In this document: positions 35,392 to 44,335 of the stretch, piece after piece
How the letters are laid out: every line of letters begins with the position of its first letter
How positions within the stretch are numbered: the first letter of the stretch is position 1
Assembly: GCF_015751785.1 (NCBI RefSeq)
Contig: NZ_JADOTY010000001.1
Coordinates: 930,001-994,000, forward strand
Direction of reading: 5' to 3'
Source: Micromonospora vinacea
GTDB lineage: Bacteria; Actinomycetota; Actinomycetes; Mycobacteriales; Micromonosporaceae
Length of the DNA stretch: 64,000 nt
Notes under the pieces: model-generated
What the model saw: the letters and a program-made list of their open reading frames with translations, nothing else
Told to the model about the DNA's origin: nothing
Databases searched by the model: none
Made by a program: the position numbers and the translations under genes

Positions 35392-35541
35392 GAATTCCTC
35401 CGTGGTGGGTGCTTGCCGCTACCTCGTGGCCGCACCGCGAACCTTGACACCCAGACAGAGTGACCTGGGTCACGTCGCGTCGACGTCAAAGCCCGAGCGC
35501 CGCCTTCGAGGTACCGGCAAGCACCCACCGAGGAGGGCCCG
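35392..35541. promoter_or_regulatory. mirror-symmetric divergent promoter region of the ECF42 operon
   Basis: All elements share one centre at 35466.5: 22-bp arms 35405-35426 and 35507-35528 (21 of 22 complementary), TTGAC (35444-35448) and GTCAA (35485-35489), the central dyad GTGACCTGGGTCAC (35460-35473), and the two start codons (35391 and 35542). Each arm leads into a GGAGG ribosome site. This suggests an inverted duplication of promoter plus leader, so that both genes respond alike. Confidence 0.75.
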
Positions 35542-35967
35542 ATGTCTGAGTACACCCAGCCGAGCGCAGAACTCACCGCCCTGGACCGTCTGGTCGGCAC
35601 CTGGTCGGTGACCGGCGGCGCCGAGGGCACCGTGCGGTACGAGTGGATGGTTGGCCGGTTCTTCCTGCTTCAGCACGTCGAACTGAGTCAGTTCGGCCAA
35701 CCCGTCACCGGGCTGGAAGTCATCGGCAACCTGCACCCGTTCGGTGAGCCGGTCGGCCCGGACGTGGTGTCGCGGTTCTACGACACGACCGGCAACACCT
35801 TCGACTACGTCTACGAACTCGCCGGCGACAAGCTGACCATCTGGGCCGGCGCGAAAGGCAGCCCGGCGTACTACGAGGGCACGTTCAGCGCCGACGACAC
35901 CACGGTCACCGGCGAGTGGACCTACCCCGGCGGAGGCGGCTACGCCTCCACCATGAGCCGGATCTGA
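35542..35967 (+). CDS. DUF1579-like small protein
   Basis: 141 residues. LDRLVGTWSVTGGAEGTVRYEWMVGRFFLLQHVEL...GNTFDYVYELAGDKLTIWAG resembles DUF1579/lipocalin-like heme-free barrels. ATG follows GAGGAGG. Divergent from the DUF998-ECF42 operon and probably coregulated with it through the symmetric promoter. Confidence 0.75.
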   Translation: MSEYTQPSAELTALDRLVGTWSVTGGAEGTVRYEWMVGRFFLLQHVELSQFGQPVTGLEVIGNLHPFGEPVGPDVVSRFYDTTGNTFDYVYELAGDKLTIWAGAKGSPAYYEGTFSADDTTVTGEWTYPGGGGYASTMSRI

Positions 35968-35980
35968 GACCAGAAACAGA

Positions 35981-36020
35981 AAGGGTCCCCTCCCGACGGC
36001 GTTGTCGGGAGGGGACCCTT
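35981..36020. terminator. 17-bp perfect bidirectional terminator
   Basis: AAGGGTCCCCTCCCGAC (35981-35997) and its perfect complement (36004-36020), six-base loop, between convergent stops at 35967 and 36038. An outer GACCAGA/TCTGGTC pair extends the stem. Confidence 0.85.
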
Positions 36021-36037
36021 CTGGTCTGCGGTGTGAC

Positions 36038-37780
36038 TTACGGCTTGACGTGCGCGTTCACGAACGACGGGTAGCCGAAGACGCTGGAGATGAAGACCCC
36101 GCCAGCCTTGGACCCGTGCACGTTGTAGGCCACGTCGACGAAGAGCGGCACCACCGGCGCGTGCTCCTTCATGATCCGCTCGTCGAGCTTGGCCCACTCC
36201 GGACCCTGCTCGGCCGCGGGCAGTGCCGAGATGCGGTCCATCTCGGTGTTGATCGCCGGGTCGTTGAAGTAGGCCTGGTTGCTGTTGCCCTCGGCCTTGA
36301 TGGTGCGGCCGTCGTAGAGCACCGGCAGGATCGAGGCCCCGCTCGGCCAGTCCGCCGCCCAGTTACCGATGTACAGGTCCCAGGGGTTGTTCTTCTTCTT
36401 GATCTCGTCGAGCTTCGCGTCGTCGGAGATGTTCCGCAGCGTGATCTTGAAGCCGGCCCGCTCCAGGTTGGCCTTGAGCTGCGCGCCCTGCTGCTGCTCG
36501 GTGGAGTTGTCGGCGACACCGAGGACCAGCTCGGGCGTCTTCCCGCCGAGCAGTTCCTTGGCCTTGTCGACGTTGCCGTTGGCACCCGCCGGGTACGCGT
36601 CGTACGCCTTGTAGCCGATGGTGGCCGGCGGCATCAGCGTGGTCAGCGGCGCGGCGACGGTCTGCCCGCCCATGGCCTTGATGAAGCCCTCGCGGTCGAT
36701 GGCGTAGTTGAGCGCCTGCCGCACCTTCAGGTCGGTGACCCGCTGGTTGTTGATGACCAACTGGTTGGCGCTCGGGGTCGGCGAGAGGATGGTGCGCGAC
36801 TTGAGCGTCGCGTCCCCGGCCACCTTGGCGACCAGCGAGGCGGGCACTGCGTTGAAGGCGAGCGCGCTCTGGTCGGCGCCGTTGTCGGCGATCACCCGGT
36901 TGTTGGCGGCGTCCGCGGTCGGGCCGAAGCTCCAGACGAACTGGTCCGGGTACTGGTGCCGAACCGGGTCGGTGTTCGGGTCCCAGTTGGTGTTGCGATC
37001 CAGGGTGATCTGCACGCCGACCTGGTTCTTGGCGACCTTGTAGGGGCCGGACGAGAACGGCTGCTTGTCCAGGTCGACGCCGGTGTCCTTGTCGGCCGGA
37101 AGCGGCGCGGTGGTCGGCAGCGAAACCGCGAACGGCAGATCACAGCGGGGCTTGGCGAACTCGAAGCGCAGCGTCTTCGCGTCCGGCGTGCTCAGGCCCG
37201 GCGGCAGCGACGTCTTGTTCTTCTTGAAGTCCCACTTGGTGTCGAACTGCGCGGTGTCGGCCAGCCACTCCTGGATGTAGGTCGGGCCGCCGGACAGGTC
37301 CGGGTCGAAGGACCGGGCGATGCCGTACGCGATCTCCTTGGAGGTGATCGGACGGCCGTCCTCGAACTTCACCCCGTCCTTGACGGTGAATTCCCAGACC
37401 TTGCAGTCGTTGTTGACGTTCTTGCCCGGCGTCTCGGCCAGGTCGCCCACCAGGACCAGGCCACCCTTGCCGTCGTCCTTCCAGGTGGTCAGGTAGCGGG
37501 CGAAGAGCGGGTTGGCCATCAGGCCGGCGAACGAGTACGTCCGCTGCGGGTCCAGGTGGGAGATCGGCGACTCCCGGATGATGGTGAAGGTGCCGCCCTT
37601 CGCAGCGCCGCTCACCTCGGCCGCTGGCCCCTGCGAGTCCTTGGGGTCGGTTGCGATGACCCCGGTCTGCTGCCGTTCGGTGTCGACAGTGGTGCCCTCG
37701 CCCGTGTTCTTCGAGCACGCACCCAATGCCACCACCAGAGCGATCGCGCCGCCTGCGGCAACCGCCACGCGTGGTCTCAT
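36038..37780 (-). CDS. family-5 ABC transporter substrate-binding lipoprotein
   Basis: 580 residues. Type II signal peptide with lipobox LGAC (Cys22), then an SBP_bac_5 fold: GGTFTIIRESPISHLDPQRTY, WEFTVKDGVKFEDGRPITSKEIAYGIARSFDP, and SALPAAEQGPEWAKLDERIM. Binds peptides or similar solutes outside the cell and delivers them to the adjacent importer. Last gene of the transporter operon, after a 146-bp gap. Confidence 0.9.
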   Translation of the reverse strand: MRPRVAVAAGGAIALVVALGACSKNTGEGTTVDTERQQTGVIATDPKDSQGPAAEVSGAAKGGTFTIIRESPISHLDPQRTYSFAGLMANPLFARYLTTWKDDGKGGLVLVGDLAETPGKNVNNDCKVWEFTVKDGVKFEDGRPITSKEIAYGIARSFDPDLSGGPTYIQEWLADTAQFDTKWDFKKNKTSLPPGLSTPDAKTLRFEFAKPRCDLPFAVSLPTTAPLPADKDTGVDLDKQPFSSGPYKVAKNQVGVQITLDRNTNWDPNTDPVRHQYPDQFVWSFGPTADAANNRVIADNGADQSALAFNAVPASLVAKVAGDATLKSRTILSPTPSANQLVINNQRVTDLKVRQALNYAIDREGFIKAMGGQTVAAPLTTLMPPATIGYKAYDAYPAGANGNVDKAKELLGGKTPELVLGVADNSTEQQQGAQLKANLERAGFKITLRNISDDAKLDEIKKKNNPWDLYIGNWAADWPSGASILPVLYDGRTIKAEGNSNQAYFNDPAINTEMDRISALPAAEQGPEWAKLDERIMKEHAPVVPLFVDVAYNVHGSKAGGVFISSVFGYPSFVNAHVKP

Positions 37781-37926
37781 GAAGTACCCCCTTCACCCAT
37801 GTGCCGTGCGGTTTCGTCGGGGCGAGAACCGCCGACGTCCCGAGGATCGTAAGGAAGAAAACCTACGAGTTGTGTAACAGTTGTCGATAAATTTCGCCAT
37901 CGGGGGGTGCATCGGACACCTCCCGC

Positions 37927-38913
37927 TCAGCGCAGCCGCACCCGGGGGTCGATGGCCGCGTAGAGCAGGTCCACCAGCACGTTCGCCAGCACCACGAAGA
38001 CGGCCGCGATCAGCACTGTGGCCATGATGGTGGGCAGATCGCCCGAGCGCACCGCGTCCACCGCCGTACGCCCCAATCCCTGGATGCCGAACGTCGTCTC
38101 GGTGATCACCGTCCCGCCCAGCGCCCCGCCCACGTCCAACCCGGCGATCGTCACCACCGGGGTGATCGCCGCGCGCAGCGCGTGTCGCCCGTACACAGTG
38201 GGTTTGGCCAGGCCCTTGGCCCGCGCGGTCCGGACGAAGTCCTCCGACAGCGTCTCCAACATCTGCGCCCGCGACAGCCGGGCGTAGATGGCCGAGAAGA
38301 GGAAGGCCAGCGCCACCCAGGCCAGCACCAGTCCGCTGGCCCACTTCGCCGGGTTGTCGAAGAGGGAGGTGTAACTCGGCACCGGCAACAGCCGCAGGTT
38401 GTAGACGAACACCAGCAGCAGCACCGCGCCCACGAAGTACAGCTGCAACGAGGCGCCGGTCAGCGAGAAGCCGATGGCCAGCCGGTCCAGCCAGGTGCCC
38501 CGACGCAGCGCGGAGACCATGCCGAGACCCACTCCGAGCAGCAGCCAGAGGATGGCCGCCGGGATCACGATGCTCAGCGTCACCGGCAGCACCCGGGCGA
38601 TGGTGTCCGAGACTGCCTCGTTGGTGACGTACGACCAGCCCAGGCAGGGCGCGTCGCACCGGCCGCCCTGGGCGCTGCCCAGGTCCCGACCGGTCACGAT
38701 GCCCTTCATGTAGCCGGCGTACTGGCTGATGAGGGGGTCGTTCAGGCCCAGGTCGTCGCGGACCCGCTCCAGCCGCTCCGGGTTGCAGTTCTTCGAGCAG
38801 ATGCTGCTGACCGGGTCACGCGGCAGGGCGAAGAACATCAGGAAGGTCAGCACGCTCACCGCGAAGAGGGTCAGCGTGGCGGAGAACAGCCGCTTGAGCA
38901 GAAAACGTGACAT
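37927..38913 (-). CDS. ABC transporter permease, DppB/OppB type
   Basis: 328 residues. Six membrane segments; the N-terminus LLKRLFSATLTLFAVSVLTFLMFFALPRDPV and the EAA loop (DFVRTARAKGLAKPTVYGRHALRAAITPV) are typical. The periplasmic loop contains an unusual Cys-rich stretch (CSKNC and GGRCDAPC). Ten bases after the DppC-type gene. Confidence 0.9.
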   Translation of the reverse strand: MSRFLLKRLFSATLTLFAVSVLTFLMFFALPRDPVSSICSKNCNPERLERVRDDLGLNDPLISQYAGYMKGIVTGRDLGSAQGGRCDAPCLGWSYVTNEAVSDTIARVLPVTLSIVIPAAILWLLLGVGLGMVSALRRGTWLDRLAIGFSLTGASLQLYFVGAVLLLVFVYNLRLLPVPSYTSLFDNPAKWASGLVLAWVALAFLFSAIYARLSRAQMLETLSEDFVRTARAKGLAKPTVYGRHALRAAITPVVTIAGLDVGGALGGTVITETTFGIQGLGRTAVDAVRSGDLPTIMATVLIAAVFVVLANVLVDLLYAAIDPRVRLR

Positions 38914-38923
38914 GAGCCCACCC

Positions 38924-39931
38924 CTACCGGGACGACTTCGGGTCGAGCGCGTCCCGCAACGCGTCGCCGAAGAGGTTGAAGGCGAACACCAGCGCGAAGA
39001 TCATGATGCCCGGGAAGAACACGTACGCCGGGTCGGTCTGAAGGAAGTCCAGACTGTCGTAGATCATCCGGCCGAAGCTCGGCGTCTCGTCGCTGAGGCC
39101 GACACCGATGAACGAGAGCGCGGCCTCGCTCGTGATGAACTGCGGCACCGCCAGCGAGAACGACACCAGGATCGGCGCCCAGATGTTCGGCAGGAGTTGC
39201 CGGAAGATGATGTGCCCCAGCCCGGCGCCGCTGGCCTTGGCCGCCTCCACGAACTCACGCTCGCGCAGCGCGATCACCTGCCCGCGTACCAGCCGGGCCG
39301 TGCTGGTCCAGCCGAAGATCGCGAAGACGGCGATCAGCACTCCCACCCCGAAGGCGGATGACACCTGCCCCCGCTCACCGTAGAAGCGCAGCGTGATGGT
39401 GGGCGTGAGCGCCAGCGCGATGATGAGGAAGGGCATGGCCAGGGTCAGGTCGGTGATCCAGTTGATCACCGCGTCGAGCCAGCCGCCGAGGTAGCCGGCG
39501 AGGGCGCCGAGCGCCACGCCGAGCACCGCGGTGATCAGGGCAGCGGCGATCGCGATGAAGAGCGAGGTCCGCAGCCCGTAGATCAACCGGATGAAGATGT
39601 CCCGACCCAGCCCCGGTTCCAGACCGAACCAGTGCTCGCCGCTGACCCCGCCGGCGTAACCCAGCGGCATGCCGAAGCCGTCCAGCATGTTCTGGAACTG
39701 CTCCCGCGGGCCGATCCCGTAGACCATCTCGATCAGCGGGGCGGCCAAACCCAACAGCAGGAAGAACACCAGGAGTACGCCGCTGACCATCGCGGTCCGA
39801 TCGCGGCGCAGCCGCAGCCAGGCGAGCTGACCGGGCGAGCGGCCGACGACGCCCTTCGCGGCGGGCCCGCCCGGGTCAGCGCCGGACTCGATCTCGGCCA
39901 GCGCCACACCCTCCACCGGGGACAGGCTCAC
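38924..39931 (-). CDS. ABC transporter permease, DppC/OppC type
   Basis: 335 residues from GTG. Six membrane segments; [27 protein letters not shown] and the EAA loop ([24 protein letters not shown]). GTG overlaps the upstream ATPase stop by four bases (GTGA). Confidence 0.9.
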   Translation of the reverse strand: MSLSPVEGVALAEIESGADPGGPAAKGVVGRSPGQLAWLRLRRDRTAMVSGVLLVFFLLLGLAAPLIEMVYGIGPREQFQNMLDGFGMPLGYAGGVSGEHWFGLEPGLGRDIFIRLIYGLRTSLFIAIAAALITAVLGVALGALAGYLGGWLDAVINWITDLTLAMPFLIIALALTPTITLRFYGERGQVSSAFGVGVLIAVFAIFGWTSTARLVRGQVIALREREFVEAAKASGAGLGHIIFRQLLPNIWAPILVSFSLAVPQFITSEAALSFIGVGLSDETPSFGRMIYDSLDFLQTDPAYVFFPGIMIFALVFAFNLFGDALRDALDPKSSR

Positions 39932-40989
39932 GACGACACCTCCTCGACGTTCGCTTCGACCCCGCGACCCGCCGGCTCGACGCCGATCGCGGCGGTCTCC
40001 GCCACCAGGCCGGCGCCGGCTGGTTCCGGGAAGTGGCACGCGGTGGCCTGGTTGCCGCCGTCGCGCGGGACCAGCGCGGGTTCCTCGGTGGCGCAGATGT
40101 CCTGCGCCTTCCAGCAGCGGGTACGGAACCGGCAGCCCGACGGCGGGTCCAGCGGGGTGGGCACGTCACCGGTCAGCCGGATCCGGCCCGCCGGGCCGAG
40201 CTGGGTGACGTCCGGGATCGCCGAGAGCAACGCCCGGGTGTACGGGTGCTGCGGGCGCTCGTAGATGTCGGCCCGGTCGCCGATCTCCACGATCCGACCC
40301 AGGTACATGACAGCGACCCGCTGGCAGAAGTGCCGCACCACGGCCAGGTCGTGCGCGATGAACACGAAGGCCAGGCCGAGCTCCCGTTGCAGGTCACGTA
40401 GCAGGTTGACGACCTGCGCCTGGATCGAGACGTCCAACGCGCTCACCGGCTCGTCCGCGACGATCAGCTTCGGCCGCAGGGCCAACGCGCGGGCGATGCC
40501 GATGCGCTGACGCTGCCCACCGGAGAACTCGTGCGGGTACCGGTTGTAGTGCTCCGGGTTCAGCCCGACCAGCTCCAGCAACTCCTGCACCCGGGCCTTG
40601 ATCCCACCCGGAGGCTTGATCCCGTTGACCTGCAGGGGCATCGCCACGATCCGGCCCACAGTGTGCCGAGGGTTCAGCGAGGCGTACGGATCCTGGAAGA
40701 TGATCTGGAGTTCCTGGCGCAGCGGGCGCAACTCCCGACGACCGGCGTGCGTGATGTCCCGCCCGTCGAACTCGATGCTGCCGCTCGTCGGCTCCAGCAA
40801 CCGCACCAGCATCCGACCGGTGGTGGTCTTGCCGCAGCCCGACTCCCCCACCAGGCCGAGCGTCTCGCCCGGGCGCACGTCGAAGTCGAGCCCGTCCACC
40901 GCCCGCACCAGACCGGTGGCGCGCAGCCCCTGACGTACCGGGAAGTGCTTGCTCAGGCCGCGTACCCGCAGCAGTGGCTCATCGGTCAT
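39928..40989 (-). CDS. oppF: oligopeptide ABC transporter ATPase, OppF type
   Basis: 353 residues. Walker [13 protein letters not shown], signature LSGGQ-like [15 protein letters not shown], Walker [13 protein letters not shown], and the C-terminal peptide-transporter extension with Cys cluster ([15 protein letters not shown]). ATG overlaps the end of a linker frame that joins it to oppD. Confidence 0.92.
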   Translation of the reverse strand: MTDEPLLRVRGLSKHFPVRQGLRATGLVRAVDGLDFDVRPGETLGLVGESGCGKTTTGRMLVRLLEPTSGSIEFDGRDITHAGRRELRPLRQELQIIFQDPYASLNPRHTVGRIVAMPLQVNGIKPPGGIKARVQELLELVGLNPEHYNRYPHEFSGGQRQRIGIARALALRPKLIVADEPVSALDVSIQAQVVNLLRDLQRELGLAFVFIAHDLAVVRHFCQRVAVMYLGRIVEIGDRADIYERPQHPYTRALLSAIPDVTQLGPAGRIRLTGDVPTPLDPPSGCRFRTRCWKAQDICATEEPALVPRDGGNQATACHFPEPAGAGLVAETAAIGVEPAGRGVEANVEEVSS

Positions 40990-41048
40990 CTCCACAGTCC
41001 TCCGTTCGGGACTGCGGTACTCCGCTGCGCTGCGTTCCTCGCCCTCAC
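40986..41048 (-). CDS. 20-codon linker frame between oppD and oppF
   Basis: The GTG start overlaps the oppD stop (GTGA) and its TGA overlaps the oppF start (ATGA). It encodes [20 protein letters not shown]. The DNA begins GTGAGGGCGAGGAACGCAGC and contains CCGCAGTCCCGAACGGAGG, clearly related to the two units between tldD and tldE (GTGAGCGCGAGGAGTGAGCC and CCGCAGTCGCGAACGAAAGG). The frame may serve to couple translation rather than to make a functional peptide. Confidence 0.45.
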   Translation of the reverse strand: MRARNAAQRSTAVPNGGLWR

Positions 41049-42151
41049 ACAGCCACCCCCACTCGTGCGATGTCCTCGGCGTAGAACGTGCCCCGCTCCT
41101 CGGCGCCGAGGTGGCAGGCGACCAGGTGGCCATCGGCACCGGCCGGGCGCAGCTCGGGCACCTCGGTGCGGGAGCGGCTGCCGGCGCGGTCCGCGTACCG
41201 GCAGCGGGGGTGGAACGCGCAGCCCGACGGCAGGTTGATCAGGCTGGGCGGGTTGCCGGGGATGGGCACCAGGTCCGCGTCCGCGTCGCCGTGCAGCGAC
41301 GGCACGCTGGAGAGCAACCCCCAGGTGTACGGGTGCTGCGGCGCCCGGAGCACCTGCTCGACGCTGCCCCGCTCGACGGCCCGCCCCCCGTACATGACAA
41401 GCACGTCGTCGGCGACCTGGCCGACCACGCCGAGGTCGTGCGTGATCAGGATGATCGCGGAGTGGAACTCGGCCTGGAGGTCGGCGAGCAGGTCCAGGAT
41501 CTGCGCCTGGACGGTGACGTCCAGCGCGGTGGTCGGTTCGTCGGCGATCAGCAGCGCCGGGTCGTTGACCAGGGACATCGCGATCATCGCCCGCTGGCGC
41601 ATGCCACCGGAGAACTCGTGCGGATACTGGTCGAAGCGGCGCGCCGGCTGCGGGATGCCGACCCGGTCCAGCATGTCGACCGCCCGCTGGCGGGCCTCCC
41701 GCCGGTTGGCCTTCGGGTGGTGCACCCGGTACGCCTCGGCGATCTGCCGGCCCACCGTGTAGTACGGGTGCAACGCCGACAGTGGATCCTGGAAGATCAT
41801 CGCCATGTCCCGGCCGCGTAGCCGGCGTACCTCCTCGTCGCCGAGGCCGACCACCTGCCGGCCACCCACCGAGATCTCCCCGGTGATGGTGGTCCGTTTC
41901 GGGTCGTGCAGGCCGAGAATGGCCAGCGAGGTGACGCTCTTGCCGGAGCCGGACTCACCGACGATGCCGAGGGTGCGGCCCCGCTCGACGGCGAACGACA
42001 CCCCGTCGACCGCGCGCACCACGCCGTCCTCGGTGTCGAACCGGACCCGCAGATCACGCACCCGCAGGTAGGCGTCCTGGTCGGAGCGCTGCGCCGGCAC
42101 GACGGGGCGGTCGTCCGGCTCGCCGGACGGCGAGGGTTCCGAGCTGTCCAC
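41045..42151 (-). CDS. oppD: oligopeptide ABC transporter ATPase, OppD type
   Basis: 368 residues from GTG with GGAGG 5 bases upstream. Walker [29 protein letters not shown] signature, [12 protein letters not shown]alker B, C-terminal Cys cluster region ([18 protein letters not shown]). First gene of oppD-oppF-permease C-permease B-SBP. Confidence 0.92.
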   Translation of the reverse strand: MDSSEPSPSGEPDDRPVVPAQRSDQDAYLRVRDLRVRFDTEDGVVRAVDGVSFAVERGRTLGIVGESGSGKSVTSLAILGLHDPKRTTITGEISVGGRQVVGLGDEEVRRLRGRDMAMIFQDPLSALHPYYTVGRQIAEAYRVHHPKANRREARQRAVDMLDRVGIPQPARRFDQYPHEFSGGMRQRAMIAMSLVNDPALLIADEPTTALDVTVQAQILDLLADLQAEFHSAIILITHDLGVVGQVADDVLVMYGGRAVERGSVEQVLRAPQHPYTWGLLSSVPSLHGDADADLVPIPGNPPSLINLPSGCAFHPRCRYADRAGSRSRTEVPELRPAGADGHLVACHLGAEERGTFYAEDIARVGVAV

Positions 42152-42309
42152 GGCCACCTCCCTCAGTGACGAAGGGAACTTACAGGAAAGTCCCGAGGGT
42201 GAAAATAAGCTACAAAGTCGGCACGTGTCAGCGGGCCCGAGCGTAACGAGTCGGCATCGGCCCCGCACCCCCGTCACCTCGCCATCCACGCCCGTTCATC
42301 TCCCGCGCC

Positions 42310-42365
42310 TCGCACACCGCGCCCCGCGCACCGCGCCTCGCGCACCGCGTCTCGCGCACCGCGCC
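42310..42365. repeat. four tandem 14-bp repeats
   Basis: Units at 42310, 42324, 42338 and 42352, consensus TCGCGCACCGCGCC with one or two differences each. They abut the hairpin that follows. Confidence 0.8.
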
Positions 42366-42445
42366 AAGATCTCCGCAACTTCCCCGATGTTGCTGCCTCC
42401 GAGACGCAAGGAGACAGCAACATCTCCGATATTGCGCGGATCTTG
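42365..42445. repeat. GATC-containing intergenic hairpin (36-bp arms)
   Basis: Arms 42365-42400 and 42410-42445 match at 28 of 36 positions with a nine-base loop; the outer 7 bases CAAGATC and the inner GATGTTGCTG pair fully. Confidence 0.75.
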
Positions 42446-42600
42446 ACGACGAACACCGCCCCCAAGGCCAGGAGCGGGGTTTGGTGCGCCCGCCGCTGCC
42501 AAGGTCACGCTCGAACCAGGATCCAGTGGCATCGCCGACGCGCCGATGCCACTACAACCAGGATGTTGCGCGATCTCGCGAAGCGAAGCGAAGCGACGCG

Positions 42601-42630
42601 GCGGGGCGCGGCGGGGCGCGGCGGGGCGCG
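42601..42630. repeat. three perfect 10-bp repeats (GCGGGGCGCG)
   Basis: Perfect tandem triplet followed by a partial unit, preceded by AAGCG repeats. Likely a length-variable microsatellite. Confidence 0.75.
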
Positions 42631-42640
42631 GCGGGGGCAG

Positions 42641-42742
42641 GGCTCCCACTACGTGGAGCGGTCAACGACCAAGGCCGGCGAGGTGTTGGAGTTGGCGGAG
42701 CCGGTGCGGGCCACCATCCGGCCGGAGGATCTGCTCGACTGA
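42641..42742 (+). pseudogene. possible 3' remnant of a Uma2-family gene
   Basis: The last 33 codons of an open frame read GSHYVERSTTKAG... ending RATIRPEDLLD-stop, resembling the C-terminus of Uma2 (DUF820) endonuclease-like proteins, which commonly end in a strand followed by xPxxLL. Upstream is only low-complexity repeat, so any gene has been truncated. Weak call. Confidence 0.3.
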
Positions 42743-42762
42743 CGGGTGTCGGTCGGCTGGCC

Positions 42763-42775
42763 TAGTGTCGGTCCA
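42763..42775 (+). promoter_or_regulatory. leaderless promoter for tldD
   Basis: TAGTGT (42763-42768) ends six bases before the ATG at 42775; no Shine-Dalgarno sequence is present. Confidence 0.4.
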
Positions 42776-44211
42776 TGACCGAGTTCGACGCGGCCAGCGC
42801 CGCCGTCCAGGCCGCCCTCGACGCGGGCGCCCGGTACGCCGACGCCCGGGTGATGCACCGCCGCTACGAGTCGATGACCGCGCGCAACGGTGACGTGGAG
42901 GAGCTGACCCAGGACGAGAGCATCGGGCTCGGGGTCCGAGCGTTGGTCGGGGCGAGCTGGGGCTTCCACGCCGTACCCGATCTGTCGGACGCCGCCGCCC
43001 GCGACGCCGGCCGGCGCGCGACGCGGACCGCCATGGCGAGCGCGCGGGTGCCGGGCCCTTCGGTCGACCTGGTGCCGGTCGAGGCGGTCACCGCGAGCTG
43101 GGCCTCCGGCTGCCAGATCGACCCGCTCGGGGTGCCCCTGTCGGCCAAGGGCGATCTGCTTGTCGACGCGACCCGCACGATGGCCGAGCACGGCGCGGAC
43201 CTGGCCGAGGGCCTGTACCAGATCTGGGACACGGCGAAGTGGTTCGTCTCCAGCGAGGGTCACCGGATCGACCAGCGGATCCGCGAGTGCGGTGGTGGCA
43301 TCTCGGCCACCTCGATCGGTGACGGCGAGACGCAGCGCCGGTCCTGGCCGAGCTACCGCGGCCAGTACGGCACCACCGGGTGGGAGCTGGTCGAATCGCT
43401 GGACCTGGCCGCGCACGCCGCGCAGATCGCCGAGGAGTCCCGGGCGCTGCTCACCGCGCCGCTCTGCCCGGCCGGCGAGACGGATCTGATCCTCGGCGGT
43501 GAGCAGCTGGCCCTGCAGATCCACGAGTCGGTCGGGCACGCCATCGAGCTGGACCGGATCCTCGGCTGGGAGGCGGCGTTCGCCGGCACGTCCTGGCTGG
43601 ACCTGGCCCAGCTCGGCTCGCTTCGCTACGGCTCGGAGCTGATGAACATCACCATCGACCCGACCATCCCGGGTGCGCTGGGCAGCTTCGGCTTCGACGA
43701 CGAGGGCTCCCCGGCGGTCAAGCGGGACGCGGTCCGGGACGGCCGCTGGGTGGGGGTGCTCGCCGGCCGGGATTCCGCCGCGATGGCCAGCCTCGACTAC
43801 GGCGGCAGCGTACGGGCCGACGGGTGGGCCCGGCTGCCGATGGTGCGGATGACCAACGTCGGTCTGGAACCCGGCCCACACACGCTGGAGGAGATCATCG
43901 CGGCCACCGACGACGGCGTGCTGATGGATCTCAACCGGTCCTGGTCGATCGACGACAAACGACTCAACTTCCAGTTCGGCTGCGAGATCGGCTGGGAGAT
44001 CAAGAAGGGGCGGCGGGGGCGGATGCTGCGCAACCCCACGTACACCGGGATCGGCCCACTGTTCTGGCGCTCGATGGACATGCTCTCCGGCGAGACGGTC
44101 TCCTGGGGGACGCCCAACTGCGGGAAGGGCCAGCCCGGCCAGATCGGGCACACCGGCCACCCGGCCGCGCCGGCCCGGTTCCGCAACGTCCGCGTGGGGG
44201 TTTCAGCGTGA
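42775..44211 (+). CDS. tldD: TldD family metalloprotease
   Basis: 478 residues. The zinc motif HExxxH is present (His250, Glu251, His255 in IHESVGHAIELDR). TldD/TldE heterodimers degrade unfolded peptides and mature some RiPPs, such as microcin B17. RADGWARLPMVRMTNVGLEPG is a conserved C-terminal strand set. Followed by two coupled linker frames and tldE; TldD ends in TCA GCG TGA, the same tail as each linker. Confidence 0.88.
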   Translation: MTEFDAASAAVQAALDAGARYADARVMHRRYESMTARNGDVEELTQDESIGLGVRALVGASWGFHAVPDLSDAAARDAGRRATRTAMASARVPGPSVDLVPVEAVTASWASGCQIDPLGVPLSAKGDLLVDATRTMAEHGADLAEGLYQIWDTAKWFVSSEGHRIDQRIRECGGGISATSIGDGETQRRSWPSYRGQYGTTGWELVESLDLAAHAAQIAEESRALLTAPLCPAGETDLILGGEQLALQIHESVGHAIELDRILGWEAAFAGTSWLDLAQLGSLRYGSELMNITIDPTIPGALGSFGFDDEGSPAVKRDAVRDGRWVGVLAGRDSAAMASLDYGGSVRADGWARLPMVRMTNVGLEPGPHTLEEIIAATDDGVLMDLNRSWSIDDKRLNFQFGCEIGWEIKKGRRGRMLRNPTYTGIGPLFWRSMDMLSGETVSWGTPNCGKGQPGQIGHTGHPAAPARFRNVRVGVSA

Positions 44212-44273
44212 GCGCGAGGAGTGAGCCGGGGTTGCGAGCCCCGCAGTCGCGAACGAAAGGCGGCTCGGCGTGA
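44208..44273 (+). CDS. 21-codon linker frame 1 (tldD-tldE)
   Basis: GTG overlaps the tldD stop (GTGA) and its TGA overlaps the GTG of linker 2. Encodes VSARSEPGLRAPQ...TKGGSA. Has no recognised function; probably carries ribosomes from tldD to tldE. Confidence 0.45.
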   Translation: MSARSEPGLRAPQSRTKGGSA

Positions 44274-44331
44274 GCGCGAGGAGTGAGCCGGGTTTGCGAG
44301 CCCCGCAGTCGCGAACGAAAGGTGGCTCAGC
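44208..44331 (+). repeat. two tandem 62-bp units between tldD and tldE
   Basis: Units 44208-44269 and 44270-44331 differ at three positions only. Each begins GTGAGCGCGAGGAGTGAGCC and contains CCGCAGTCGCGAACGAAAGG, the latter serving as ribosome site for the next start. Sixty-two bases is the length of a 22-codon frame minus a four-base overlap. Confidence 0.9.
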
Positions 44332-44335
44332 GTGA
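44270..44335 (+). CDS. 21-codon linker frame 2 (tldD-tldE)
   Basis: Same 21 residues as linker 1: all three base differences (GGG/GGT, GGC/GGT, TCG/TCA) are synonymous in this frame. Its TGA overlaps the GTG start of tldE. Confidence 0.45.
   Translation: MSARSEPGLRAPQSRTKGGSA

Larger units (their letters stand above)
42152..42640. other. repeat-rich intergenic stretch
   Basis: No gene is convincing here. It holds four 14-bp tandem units (42310-42365), the GATC-edged hairpin (42365-42445), a small hairpin AGTGGCATCG/CGATGCCACT (42525-42553) flanked by AACCAGGAT direct repeats, three AAGCG units (42581-42595), and three perfect GCGGGGCGCG units (42601-42630). Confidence 0.6.

Noticed and set aside
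36002..37852. 616-codon plus-strand frame opposite the SBP gene
   Set aside because: Shadow; the minus strand has a lipobox and SBP_bac_5 motifs.
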